A DNA stretch of 64,000 nt, taken from the NCBI GenBank assembly GCA_009838915.1, contig VXQT01000013.1, forward strand, positions 520,194 to 584,193, written 5' to 3'. The position numbers were made by a program, and so were the translations under genes. The stretch is from Chloroflexota bacterium (GTDB lineage Bacteria > Chloroflexota > Dehalococcoidia > Bin125). How positions within the stretch are numbered: position 1 is the first letter of the stretch; every line of letters starts with the position of its first letter. The notes under the pieces are model-generated. The model made no database searches, had not been told where the DNA came from, and saw only the letters and a list, made by a program, of their open reading frames with translations. Shown here one piece after another: positions 49,031 to 57,120 of this stretch.

Positions 49031-50404
49031 ATGACGAGAGCGGATGGGGCCTGGCTTCGACGTGGCCGACGACGCGCGCGCTGGTCGCGGGTCGGGGTCT
49101 CCGCACTGTTGGTGATGTTCGCGCTGGGCTTGCTGACGCTGCTGCGTCCCGCTGAGGCGGCTGCCGCGCCGAGCAGCTGCCCGTTCGGCGGCGGACCGGC
49201 GTTCAGGCTGCAGGCGTTCGAAGCGGATCGCATGCGCAGCCTGTACCTCCAGACACAGGTCCTGGCGGCAGCAAACCAGTTGTTTCCGGACGACGACGAG
49301 TTCGCCCTGCCCGCCTTGAGAGTGGGGGAGGCGCGCGTCGAGACGCTCGCAGCCATGATCCCGCCGCAGTTGCTGCATGCCATCGCCTGGATCGAGAGCG
49401 ACATCAACCAGGTGCACATCGACGATCCGTACGGAGAGCTCGGGCGGGCCCTGATCTCGCCGGACTGCGGCTATGGAATCATGCAGATCACGAGCACGAT
49501 CGACAACGACGGCGGCTTGCCCTCGCGCTATGAGGCGCTCGTTGGCACGCACTTTGCCTACAACATTGCGGCCGGCGCCAGGATCCTGGCGGAGAAGTGG
49601 AACGAGGACTACTTCCCGGTCGTGGGCGAGCGCGATCCTCGCTTCATCGAGTCGTGGTACTTCGCGCTCTGGGCCTACAACGGCTGGGTCTGGATTAACC
49701 ATCCCGGCAATCGGATGTTCGACCCTGCGCGGGGCACGTACGACTGCGATACGGACACGAGCGACTACCTCGACTATCCCTACCAGGAGCGAGTACTGGG
49801 CTGCGTGATCAACCCTCCGATCGTGGACGGGCAGCGGCTGTGGGAGCCGCATCCTGTGGACTTGCCCAACATCCCGTCCGTAACCGCGCCGGGCGGAGCG
49901 CTCGATCCCGACCTGTTCTGGCAGTCGCTCGACCAGGTTCGCGAGCGGATGAGCATGTCACTGCCCTCAGGCGCCGTGCAGGCGGCAATAGGATTCGGCG
50001 CACTGCAGGATCGGACGGCGCTGCTGGGGATGCCGGAGGCCGACGACCTGGTCGACGAGCTGGAGTTGTCGTCGAGCGAGCTGACTGCGCGCGGCGCGGA
50101 GTTGTTGATCGCCAACCGGGGTAGCGGACTGCTCGCCTGGCGGGTGCTGGAGACGCCGAGTTGGCTGGAGGTCGGCTTCCAGGCGGGAGTGGCACTGGGC
50201 AGCGGCTACCGCTTCACGCGCGGGCCAGACGAATCGAGAATTCCAATCGCGGCCGCGGCCGGCGGAGTGCCCGAGGGATCGCACCGGGGTCGGATTGAGC
50301 TGGAGTTTCACTACCCGGACGGGACGTCTGAAAGGGAGAGCGTCGCCATATCATTGGACAAGCAGGGTGCCGCCTTCTACGAGGCGGGCCGCCCGCAAAG
50401 CTGA
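49031..50404 (+). CDS. Exported lytic transglycosylase (SLT domain) with beta-rich C-terminus
   Basis: 457 aa from the ATG at 49031; the track's 581-aa version includes antisense tyrA sequence. A signal segment spans about residues 20-45 (VGVSALLVMFALGLLTLL...AEAAAAP). The SLT domain shows IPPQLLHAIAWIES with catalytic Glu at 122, then CGYGIMQIT and a long helical lobe with FALWAYNGW. The C-terminal 130 residues look Ig-like and may bind the wall. It cleaves peptidoglycan glycan strands. Its TGA ends immediately before the first base of tRNA-Arg. Confidence 0.82.
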   Translation: MTRADGAWLRRGRRRARWSRVGVSALLVMFALGLLTLLRPAEAAAAPSSCPFGGGPAFRLQAFEADRMRSLYLQTQVLAAANQLFPDDDEFALPALRVGEARVETLAAMIPPQLLHAIAWIESDINQVHIDDPYGELGRALISPDCGYGIMQITSTIDNDGGLPSRYEALVGTHFAYNIAAGARILAEKWNEDYFPVVGERDPRFIESWYFALWAYNGWVWINHPGNRMFDPARGTYDCDTDTSDYLDYPYQERVLGCVINPPIVDGQRLWEPHPVDLPNIPSVTAPGGALDPDLFWQSLDQVRERMSMSLPSGAVQAAIGFGALQDRTALLGMPEADDLVDELELSSSELTARGAELLIANRGSGLLAWRVLETPSWLEVGFQAGVALGSGYRFTRGPDESRIPIAAAAGGVPEGSHRGRIELEFHYPDGTSERESVAISLDKQGAAFYEAGRPQS

Positions 50405-50481
50405 CCCCCCGTAGCTCAACCGGACAGAGCGACGGACTTCTAATCCGTAGGCTGGAGGTTCGAGTCCTCCCGGGGGGACCA
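50405..50481 (+). tRNA. tRNA-Arg (anticodon TCT)
   Basis: The cloverleaf is complete: acceptor CCCCCCG/CGGGGGG, D arm GCTC/GAGC, anticodon stem ACGGA/TCCGT with loop CTTCTAA (anticodon at 50439-50441), T arm GGAGG-TTCGAGT-CCTCC, discriminator A and encoded CCA. It reads AGA and AGG codons. Two degraded copies of its 3' half lie at 52.2 and 52.75 kb, marking it as an integration site. Confidence 0.95.
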
Positions 50482-50718
50482 TGGGCGGCATTTGGCGGCC
50501 GCCGGGATGGCCGTGCCGATATCTGGCTGTCGCAGCGGCTACCACAATGGCTACTGCGCAATACCGCGAGTGAGCATTCAGCGACTACGCTGATTCAGAC
50601 ATCTGAAACAGCTTCGAGACCCTGCATCACATCCAGTCTTCACTCTTGCTTCATTTGCCTCCCTTCCCCGCTCTGATCGACACGACTGAGTCCATCCTCT
50701 GAGGAGTCCTCCCTGTTT

Positions 50719-52158
50719 ATGCCTCCAGCATCCGTATCTGCGCGTCCACGGTCGCGCGCACGCAAGCCTCGCCACCAGACCACTTGCGCCGACTGCGGCG
50801 CTTCGACCAGCGTGCCGTTCCGTCCCCGCGCCGACCGGCCGGTGTACTGCAGCCCGTGCTACGCGGGTCGACGCGGCAGCGCCCGCCTGAACCTTCCTTC
50901 GGAAGAGCCGCGGGGCAGGCGCACCGAAGTCAAGCCGGCTGCTCCCAGTCAACCCAACGACTCGGCCAACGGCCGGGCTGCGGATCGTCCGGCCGCGACC
51001 TTCTCCGACATGGGCCTGAGCCGCTCGACGATGACGGCGCTCTCGGCGATGGACATCTCCGAACCTACGCCGATTCAGCAAGAGACGATTCCCCTGTTGC
51101 TGGCCGGTCGCGACGTGATCGGCCAGGCGCGGACTGGTTCCGGCAAGACCCTGGCGTTCACGATTCCGCTGCTTGAAGGCTGCGATCCTGCGGTGTGCGA
51201 GGTACAGGCGCTGGTGCTCACGCCGACGCGGGAACTGGCGATCCAGGTGGGCGAAGTGACGGACGCGGCGGCGAAGGGCCGGGGATTGCAGACCACGCTG
51301 CTCTACGGCGGCCGCTCGGCGCGACCCGAGTATGCGGCCCTCAGGCGCGGACCGCAGATCGTGATCGGCACCCCGGGTCGCACGCTGGACCACCTTCGCC
51401 AGGGGACGCTCAACCTACGGTCGGTCCGATTCCTGGTCCTGGATGAGGCGGATGAGATGCTGGATCGCGGCTTTGCCCGCGATGTGGAGGCGATCCTCGG
51501 CTACACGCCATCCGAACGTCAGACCGCGCTGTTCTCGGCGACGCTGCCCGACTGGGTGGCGACGACCGCCGCCAAGCACCTGCGCCAGCCCGCCACGGTG
51601 GAGGTCGACGCCGACTTGCAGACGCTGCCCAGCGTGACGCATCTCGTCTATTCGATCCGACGCGACCACAAGATCGGCGCGCTGCGCTCGCTGCTGGACC
51701 AGCGCAACGGCGAGGCGGTGATCGTCTTTGGCAAGACCAAGCACGGGGTCAAGAAGCTGGCCCGCCAGCTCGATGGGTTCGGCTATCCGGTGGGCGCGCT
51801 GCAGGGCAATCTGAGTCAGAACGCACGGGAACGCGTGATGCGCGACTTTCGCTCGGGCGACACGCCGATCCTGGTCGCCACCAATGTCGCGGCGCGCGGC
51901 CTCGATATCGACGGCGTGGGACAGGTGATCAACTACGACCTGCCCGATTCTCCCCAGCTGTTCACGCACCGGGTCGGACGGACCGGCCGAATGGGCCGCG
52001 ACGGCGAAGCGATTACCTTCGTCACGTCGGAGGAAGAGTCCAAGTGGCGGGAGATCGACCGCAGCCTGGGCGTCCGGTTCATCCGCCAACCGTGGAACGA
52101 CGATCCCGAACTGCAGCAACCGACCCCGCGCCGCTCGCGTGTGAGGCGAGTGCGCTAG
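50719..52158 (+). CDS. DEAD-box RNA helicase with N-terminal zinc ribbon
   Basis: 479 aa. A basic N-terminus carries a four-Cys ribbon (C23, C26, C44, C47), then a linker and the RecA-like domains: AQARTGSGKT, PTRELAIQ, VLDEADEML, SATLP, and HRVGRTGRMGR. It ends in a basic tail. It is likely to unwind structured RNA or assist ribosome assembly. It lies between tRNA-Arg and the first tRNA remnant, and the 237 bp before it hold no recognisable gene. Composition matches the chromosome, so it need not be foreign. Confidence 0.93.
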   Translation: MPPASVSARPRSRARKPRHQTTCADCGASTSVPFRPRADRPVYCSPCYAGRRGSARLNLPSEEPRGRRTEVKPAAPSQPNDSANGRAADRPAATFSDMGLSRSTMTALSAMDISEPTPIQQETIPLLLAGRDVIGQARTGSGKTLAFTIPLLEGCDPAVCEVQALVLTPTRELAIQVGEVTDAAAKGRGLQTTLLYGGRSARPEYAALRRGPQIVIGTPGRTLDHLRQGTLNLRSVRFLVLDEADEMLDRGFARDVEAILGYTPSERQTALFSATLPDWVATTAAKHLRQPATVEVDADLQTLPSVTHLVYSIRRDHKIGALRSLLDQRNGEAVIVFGKTKHGVKKLARQLDGFGYPVGALQGNLSQNARERVMRDFRSGDTPILVATNVAARGLDIDGVGQVINYDLPDSPQLFTHRVGRTGRMGRDGEAITFVTSEEESKWREIDRSLGVRFIRQPWNDDPELQQPTPRRSRVRRVR

Positions 52159-52169
52159 CGCCTGGGACA

Positions 52170-52213
52170 CCCCCGCAGAGCTTCAGGACCCGAAGGTTCG
52201 AGACCTCCCGGGG
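52170..52213 (+). pseudogene. Decayed tRNA-Arg copy (remnant 1)
   Basis: CCCCCG...CGGGG acceptor ends survive, and GGTTCGAGACCTCCCGGGG matches the T arm and acceptor 3' strand of tRNA-Arg(TCT) with one change. The anticodon arm is missing. It looks like a leftover attachment-site duplication, 12 bp after the helicase stop. Confidence 0.6.
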
Positions 52214-52248
52214 ACTACTCCACCATGTCCTGATTCCTTTGCCTCTCT

Positions 52249-52266
52249 GGTAACCGATGTGTTACC
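52249..52266. promoter_or_regulatory. Palindromic operator of toxin-antitoxin remnant
   Basis: GGTAAC-CGATGT-GTTACC is a perfect inverted repeat immediately before the truncated toxin frame. HigA-like antitoxins commonly repress their own operon through such sites. Confidence 0.55.
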
Positions 52267-52274
52267 ATCAGGTC

Positions 52275-52364
52275 TTGATTGAGGTTAGCGAATACATCGA
52301 CGAGCACGGACGAAGCGCGTTCGGTCGCTGGTTCGACGGCCTCGATGCACGCGCGGCGGCGAGA
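52275..52364 (+). pseudogene. Truncated addiction-module killer protein (RelE/HigB-like, TIGR02683 type)
   Basis: The first 30 codons (LIEVSEYIDEHGRSAFGRWFDGLDARAAAR) match the N-terminus of the phage-derived Gp49/HigB-type toxin family. The frame then runs into unrelated sequence right before the antitoxin start. About 65 residues, including the catalytic C-terminal part, are missing, so the toxin is inactive. A TTG start is likely; an ATG six codons earlier is possible. The 157-aa track ORF here is this fragment plus an antitoxin shadow frame. Confidence 0.7.
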
Positions 52365-52374
52365 GGAGTGAACG

Positions 52375-52740
52375 ATGGCACTGACGCGCGACTTCAAGGA
52401 GACAGTGCGGGCCCGGGCGCAAGGCGACCCGGCGTTTCGTCGGGCGCTGCTGCACGAGGGCGTCGAGTGCCTGCTGAGCGGCGACCTGGACACGGGCAAG
52501 CTCGTACTGCGCGACTACATCAACGCGACGCTGGGCTTCGAGGAACTAGGGTCGCGCACGGCCAGATCGCCCAAGAGCTTGATGCGGATGTTTGGCCCTA
52601 CGGGCAATCCTCAGGCGCGCAACCTGTTCCAGGTGATCGCCTGCCTGCAGGATCACGAGGGCGTCCACCTGGAGGTCACGGAGCGCAGCTACGCCCCGAC
52701 GTCGGGATTGACGGCGCAGTTGGCTGAGTCGGAGGGTTAG
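52375..52740 (+). CDS. Addiction-module antidote protein (HigA-like HTH, TIGR02684 type)
   Basis: 121 aa with AGGAG before the ATG. ALTRDFKETVRARAQGDPAFRRALL and VLRDYINATLGFEELG are hallmark segments of this family, followed by a Cro/CI-type helix-turn-helix (SPKSLMRMFGPTGNPQARNLF). It should neutralise its toxin and repress the operon at the upstream palindrome. The cognate toxin is truncated, so this is an orphan antitoxin, which may act as an anti-addiction factor or decay. Confidence 0.88.
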   Translation: MALTRDFKETVRARAQGDPAFRRALLHEGVECLLSGDLDTGKLVLRDYINATLGFEELGSRTARSPKSLMRMFGPTGNPQARNLFQVIACLQDHEGVHLEVTERSYAPTSGLTAQLAESEG

Positions 52741-52751
52741 GGGGAGATTGG

Positions 52752-52783
52752 ACGGTAGGCTGAGGGTTCCGGTCCTCCCTGGG
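52752..52783 (+). pseudogene. Decayed tRNA-Arg 3'-half copy (remnant 2)
   Basis: GTAGGCTG, then GGTTC, then GTCCTCCC-x-GGG follow the order of the tRNA-Arg(TCT) variable loop, T arm and acceptor strand with a few substitutions. It lies 11 bp after the antitoxin stop and 20 bp before the DUF262 gene, so it reads as a second attachment-site scar. Confidence 0.55.
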
Positions 52784-52803
52784 CAGCAGCAAGAGGAGAG
52801 AAA

Positions 52804-54546
52804 ATGGCATTCCAGACTCCAATCACTCTGCGGACTGCGCTCGACAAGATTCAGGCACGCGAGTACGTTCTGCCAGCAATCCAACGAGGCTTCGTTTGGG
52901 ATACAGACCAAATCGCAGCCTTGTTCGATAGTCTGATGAAGGGATACCCAATAAACTCCCTCTTGTTTTGGAACGTCACGGCAGAACACTCTGAGAAGTA
53001 TGTCTGGTACGACTTCATCAGGGACTATCACCAGCGCAAGGCCCCCAGGTCGCTTCCTCTTCCTCCGTCGTCGACGCCTTACACTGCGATCCTCGACGGC
53101 CAACAACGTCTCACTGCCCTGAACATTGGACTCAGAGGAAGCCACGCGGCCAAGCTTCCCAGACGACGAAAAAACAATCCAGCAGCGTACCCAATCAAGT
53201 ATTTGTATCTGAATCTTCTTCAACCAGCCGGGGAAAATGACTTTGATGTCGAGTACGATTTCCGTTTCTTGTCCGAAACCGAAGCTAAGCGTCTTAACGA
53301 GTCTCCCGATGCCCATTGGTTCAAGGTACGGACCGTCAATGGCTTGGATGACGCCGTTGCCATTTTCAATCACGTCCACCGCCTGGGCCTCGCCGACCAT
53401 GGCCGCGCATTTCCAACCCTTGTCAGACTACATCAGGTGACGCAACTTGATCCGATCATTAACTTCTTCGAAGAGAATGATCAAGACTTAGATCGCGTCC
53501 TCAACATCTTCATCCGCGTCAATAGCGGAGGCACAGTGCTCTCCTACTCGGATTTGCTGTTGAGTATCGCCACTGCTCAGTGGACTGAACGTGACGCTCG
53601 CGAGACAGTCCAATCGCTTGTCGAGGACCTCAACGACGTAGGACACGGCTTCTCTTTCTCAAAGGACATTGTGCTCAAGGCGGGCCTAATGCTGACGGAT
53701 ATCAGCTCGATCGAGTTCCGTGTCACCAACTTCACTCGTGAGAACATGCTCACCCTTGAAGCTGCGTGGGACTCGATCGAGACATCGTTGCGGCTGGCAG
53801 CACAACTACTGGCGGATTTCGGATTCTCTGAACGGACACTGAGGGCTAACAGCGTCATTCTGCCAATCGCTTACTACCTGCACAGGCGCTCTCTTACAGA
53901 GTCGTTCCGTTCCGGCCCTTCGTTTCGCGCCGATAGGGAGAAGGTCCGCCTATGGACCGTTCGATCACTTGTCAAGTCTGGCATCTGGGGCAGCGGACTC
54001 GACACCCTGTTAGCCGCACTCCGAGCCACGATTCGAGAACACGGTTCGGACGGTTTTCCTGCAGACCGGCTCGAACGCGCAATGGCTGCTCGAGGCAAGT
54101 CTCTGCAGTTCGACGAAGAAGAGATAGATGCTCTAGCCGATTTGGAGTACGGTTCTGCGAGCGTGTTCTCTCTTCTTGCGCTGCTTAGCCCGAACATCGA
54201 TCTTAGACACGAGTTTCACGTTGATCACATATTCCCCCGTAAGTTGTTGTCCACCAAAGGCCTGGCCAAGCAAGGGTTATCCTCCGAACAGATCGAGGAG
54301 TTTCGGGACCGGATGAACGGGCTTGGCAACCTTCAGTTTCTTGAGGGAACCCAGAATGCCCAGAAGTCCGGCTTGCTTCCTATGGATTGGGCGAAGAGCC
54401 AGTGGCCGGACACCACTGCACGAGATGCATGGCTTGCGGGGCATGACATGGTTGACCTGCCAGAAGAGTTGCAGGGCTTTATCGACTTCTTTGACGCCCG
54501 TCGTGATCGCCTCAGGGCTAAGATTCGCGAAGTGCTGGTGAGCTGA
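52804..54546 (+). CDS. DUF262/HNH (GmrSD-like) putative defence protein
   Basis: 580 aa, AGGAG ribosome-binding site. The N-terminal DUF262 ParB-like domain shows LPAIQRGFVWDTDQI, the nucleotide-binding DGQQR at 98-102 and FIRVNSGGTVLSYSDL. The C-terminal HNH-type region has H469-x-x-H472-x-x-H475-I-F-P and a later GNLQFLEGTQNAQKS. This order resembles GmrS plus a DUF1524-like end of type IV (modified-DNA) restriction enzymes, here in one chain. GC is clearly lower than in flanking genes, and it sits beside a tRNA scar, so recent acquisition is likely. Confidence 0.8.
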   Translation: MAFQTPITLRTALDKIQAREYVLPAIQRGFVWDTDQIAALFDSLMKGYPINSLLFWNVTAEHSEKYVWYDFIRDYHQRKAPRSLPLPPSSTPYTAILDGQQRLTALNIGLRGSHAAKLPRRRKNNPAAYPIKYLYLNLLQPAGENDFDVEYDFRFLSETEAKRLNESPDAHWFKVRTVNGLDDAVAIFNHVHRLGLADHGRAFPTLVRLHQVTQLDPIINFFEENDQDLDRVLNIFIRVNSGGTVLSYSDLLLSIATAQWTERDARETVQSLVEDLNDVGHGFSFSKDIVLKAGLMLTDISSIEFRVTNFTRENMLTLEAAWDSIETSLRLAAQLLADFGFSERTLRANSVILPIAYYLHRRSLTESFRSGPSFRADREKVRLWTVRSLVKSGIWGSGLDTLLAALRATIREHGSDGFPADRLERAMAARGKSLQFDEEEIDALADLEYGSASVFSLLALLSPNIDLRHEFHVDHIFPRKLLSTKGLAKQGLSSEQIEEFRDRMNGLGNLQFLEGTQNAQKSGLLPMDWAKSQWPDTTARDAWLAGHDMVDLPEELQGFIDFFDARRDRLRAKIREVLVS

Positions 54547-54620
54547 TCCTTGACGGAGTGGCTCCAACTAGGCCACATGGGTTAGATCCGAGCAGACGGC
54601 CTCCCGACGGGACACAGTGC

Positions 54621-54640
54621 ATTCTCGCCTTCGCGGGAAT
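54621..54640. repeat. Short hairpin ATTCTCGC-CTTC-GCGGGAAT
   Basis: An 8-bp stem with one G:T pair lies in the 194-bp gap between the DUF262 gene and sodN. It resembles the ATTCCCGC/GCGGGAAT palindromes dispersed in many bacterial genomes. It could serve as a bidirectional terminator, but there is no U-run. Confidence 0.45.
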
Positions 54641-54678
54641 GGCGACTGCGATTCAAAGAGTCTCTTGGCCGACGCCGG

Positions 54679-54731
54679 AGTGCCCCCCTCTGCCTTCGGC
54701 ATCTCCCCCCGCTTCGCGGGGGGAGAGGGGA
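54679..54731 (+). repeat. Dispersed two-hairpin palindromic repeat, copy B
   Basis: TGCC-TTC-GGCA is followed by CTCCCCCCGC-TTC-GCGGGGGGAG and GGGG. It ends 9 bp from the sodN stop codon, on the transcript's downstream side. Confidence 0.9.
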
Positions 54732-54740
54732 AACGCAGGT

Positions 54741-55145
54741 CTACTGCGCGTAGATGCCGGCTCCGGGGCCTTCGGCGGTGGCCCAGAACTTGTCGGAGAT
54801 CTGGTCGATCAGGTCGATGAGTTCCTGGCCCTTGGCGACATCGTTGGTCTTCTTGGCTTCGCCGGCGACCTTCGTGGCGTTCCACATGAGTTCGTGGATC
54901 GAGGCGTCGGCCTCGAGGTGGTGGGGCTTGAAAAAGTCGGTCCAGAGCACCCAGAGGTGGTGCTTGACTTCCTCGGCTCGCTGTTCCTTCACGATCGTGC
55001 AGCGGGCCTTGAAGTCGTGGTCGTCGGAGTCGTTGTACTTCTCCATCGACTTGAGGACGGACATGGCTTCGATCTTGGCCTGGGCGGGGTCGTAGACGCC
55101 GCAGGGCAGGTCGCAGTGGGCTGAGGCGGTCTGGAACAAGGACAT
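54741..55145 (-). CDS. sodN: Nickel superoxide dismutase
   Basis: 134 aa from the ATG at 55145. After a 9-residue leader (MSLFQTASA) comes the Ni-hook HCDLPCGVYDP, where H10, C11 and C15 bind nickel after cleavage. The rest is a helical bundle (KHHLWVLWTDFFKPHH...). It detoxifies superoxide in the cytosol. The maturation peptidase gene sodX, usually adjacent, is not present; the next upstream gene is a Cu/Zn-SOD. The track extension upstream includes repeat C and is not coding. Confidence 0.95.
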   Translation of the reverse strand: MSLFQTASAHCDLPCGVYDPAQAKIEAMSVLKSMEKYNDSDDHDFKARCTIVKEQRAEEVKHHLWVLWTDFFKPHHLEADASIHELMWNATKVAGEAKKTNDVAKGQELIDLIDQISDKFWATAEGPGAGIYAQ

Positions 55146-55245
55146 TCGGTGCTCCCTTTTGGGCTGGTTCGCTGGTTGGATGCAGTTTGAGGCTATCGAG
55201 TGGGTAGGTGTTGGGCAACTGAGGCCGGTGATGAGGCGTGCGGGG

Positions 55246-55323
55246 GAGCCCCCCCTCTGCCCCCCGCCTTCGCGGGGGCAGGCTTTCGGCATCTCCCCCC
55301 GCTTGCGCGGGGGGAGAGGGGAA
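55246..55323 (+). repeat. Dispersed two-hairpin palindromic repeat, copy C, with nested insertion
   Basis: This copy has the CTCCCCCCGC/GCGGGGGGAG stem, but its small stem is interrupted by an extra hairpin (TGCCCCC...CGGGGGCA). It ends 5 bp from the sodC stop codon, in the sodC-sodN gap. Nothing else is visible in that gap. Confidence 0.85.
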
Positions 55324-55328
55324 TCGGC

Positions 55329-56093
55329 CTAGCTGAGCGTGATGACGCCGCAGGCGATGCGGGCGCCGGCGGCGGGGTCGGCTCCGTAGCTGTCGGGCGC
55401 TTCGTGGACGATGATGGCGGAGCCGTCCGCGTCGAACAGGGTGGCCGCGCCGGCGCCGAGTGTGGCGTCGACCGTGTACTGGTCGACATTGGCGGTCCCA
55501 TCGGCGTGGGCGTAGATGTTGACGGTGTCGCCCGGGTGATGCCCGTCCTCATGCAGCACGCCGTGGCCGATTCCGGTCGGGTTGTAGTGGCCGCCGGCGG
55601 CGGTGAAGTCGGGCGCGCAGGATCCGGTTTCGTGGATGTGGAATCCGTGCCAGCCCTCGGGCACGCCGGACAGGCGCGCCTGGATCAGGAGTCCGCGGGG
55701 TCCCTGGATGATGGTGACGGCGCCCATCGGCTCGCCGGCGGGACCGCGCATTTCGGCGGTCGCGGTCAGGCCGACGGCGGCCGGATCGACGCCGTCCGCG
55801 TCATCTGTCGCGTCCAAACTGATGACCGAACTGGATCGCCAGATTCCGGCCTCGGAGTCGGGCGCGAGGAAGCGTTGGTCAGGGAGGATTCGCTCGCCCC
55901 AGGTGTGACTTTCGCTGCGGACCTGTAGCGCGACTTCTGCTCGACCATCGCCCACTTGTCTAGCGACGATGCGAACGTCCTGAGGGTCGCCGTCGGAGTC
56001 GTCGGCGGTGATCAGCGCAACTGTGGCGATCAGGACGGCGATTGCAGCGACGAGGGCGAATGGGGTCCATTGCAGTACTCGGGGTCTGGGCAT
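55329..56093 (-). CDS. sodC: Cu/Zn superoxide dismutase, membrane-anchored or exported
   Basis: 254 aa. The N-terminal hydrophobic segment (about 13-31) acts as a signal anchor. An N-terminal extension of about 100 residues precedes the SodC core. Core motifs are GWHGFHIHETGSC (Cu ligands), GGHYNP, GHHPGDTVNI (Zn ligands) and AIIVHEAPDSYG, then ARIACGVI. It removes superoxide outside the membrane, complementing cytosolic Ni-SOD encoded next to it on the same strand. Confidence 0.93.
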   Translation of the reverse strand: MPRPRVLQWTPFALVAAIAVLIATVALITADDSDGDPQDVRIVARQVGDGRAEVALQVRSESHTWGERILPDQRFLAPDSEAGIWRSSSVISLDATDDADGVDPAAVGLTATAEMRGPAGEPMGAVTIIQGPRGLLIQARLSGVPEGWHGFHIHETGSCAPDFTAAGGHYNPTGIGHGVLHEDGHHPGDTVNIYAHADGTANVDQYTVDATLGAGAATLFDADGSAIIVHEAPDSYGADPAAGARIACGVITLS

Positions 56094-56165
56094 GACGACG
56101 CTTTCACTACTTCTTCAATGCGATTCGAAGGCAACGGTAGCGGACGCCGGGAAGCAAGGCAGTGC

Positions 56166-56227
56166 GGGGGAGCCCCCCACTGTCCCTACGGGACATCTCC
56201 CCCCGCTCACGCGGGGGGAGAGGGGAA
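56166..56227 (+). repeat. Dispersed two-hairpin palindromic repeat, copy D
   Basis: TGTCCC-TAC-GGGACA is followed by CTCCCCCCGC-TCAC-GCGGGGGGAG. The small stem differs from copies B and E but is fully paired. It ends 2 bp from the ABC permease stop codon. Confidence 0.9.
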
Positions 56228-56229
56228 GG

Positions 56230-57120
56230 CTAGTCGGCGCGGGTTCGGGAGCGGAGGGCGAGGGCGGCGATCGTGAGGGTAAATGCGCTGAAACCGGCGA
56301 GCGAGACGAACGCCCAGTGGAGAGCGGGCGGGTCCTTGGTCAGGGGCAAACCGTCGGGGCCGAAGACGATCTGGCCGCCCTCGGTCACCGGCCAGGCGTA
56401 GCCCTCCATCACCAGGCCCCGCATGCCTTCCATGATGTAGGTGACGGGGTTGATCGTGGCGATGATCCGCAGCCAGTCGTCGAACACGGCGAGCGGTGCG
56501 AAGGCGGGAGCCATGAAGAGCAGGGGGAAGAAGAGCAGGAATCCGGCCTGGGCGGCCTGGGCGTTTCCGGTGCGCATCGCGATGAAGATGCCGATCCCGC
56601 TGTAGGCGCCGCCGAAAAGTCCGGCGATGATCAGGATGAGGATCGCGCCCGGCACGCCGGTGGCCATGCCGGAACCGGCGACCAACGCGGCAACCAGCAT
56701 GATCGTGGCGAAGAAGATCGCGCGCACGGCGTCGGCCCAGACACGGCCGATGATCAGCGACCAGCGCGAAGCGGGCGTGAGCAGCAGCTTGTCGAAGTAA
56801 CCGCGCTCCATGTCGAGCACGATCGCGATACCGGAGGCGGCGGAGGATCCGGCCACGGCCTGGAGCACTGCGACCGGGAGCTGGAAAGCCAGGTAGTTCT
56901 CGACGCCGAAGCCACGCTCGGAGAAGTTGGCGATCGCGCCCGTCGAGACGGCGAGGAAGAAGAGCGGGATGAAGACGTTGGTGATCTCGACGCCCGGTTG
57001 ACGCACGGATTCGCGGATCGCGCGGACGGCGAGGTGTCGGGCGTCGGTCAGGACCTGGAGCGGTCCAGCCTCGCGAGAGGCCGAGGTCTGCAGCTCGCTC
57101 GGCGCTTGCGCGGTGGTCAT
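56230..57120 (-). CDS. ABC-2 type transporter permease (DrrB-like)
   Basis: 296 aa with six membrane segments. It matches the daunorubicin-resistance permease class: VRAIRESVRQPGVEITNVFIPLFF near the start, ERGYFDKLLLTPASRWSLIIGR in the middle and NPVTYIMEGMRGLV near the end. It forms the membrane channel with the upstream ATPase, with a 4-bp overlap. The substrate is unknown; lipids or amphipathic drugs are typical for the family. Confidence 0.9.
   Translation of the reverse strand: MTTAQAPSELQTSASREAGPLQVLTDARHLAVRAIRESVRQPGVEITNVFIPLFFLAVSTGAIANFSERGFGVENYLAFQLPVAVLQAVAGSSAASGIAIVLDMERGYFDKLLLTPASRWSLIIGRVWADAVRAIFFATIMLVAALVAGSGMATGVPGAILILIIAGLFGGAYSGIGIFIAMRTGNAQAAQAGFLLFFPLLFMAPAFAPLAVFDDWLRIIATINPVTYIMEGMRGLVMEGYAWPVTEGGQIVFGPDGLPLTKDPPALHWAFVSLAGFSAFTLTIAALALRSRTRAD

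Noticed and set aside
52257-52727. 156-aa ORF as a gene
   Set aside because: Only its first 30 or so codons resemble a toxin; the rest is the shadow frame of the antitoxin gene.
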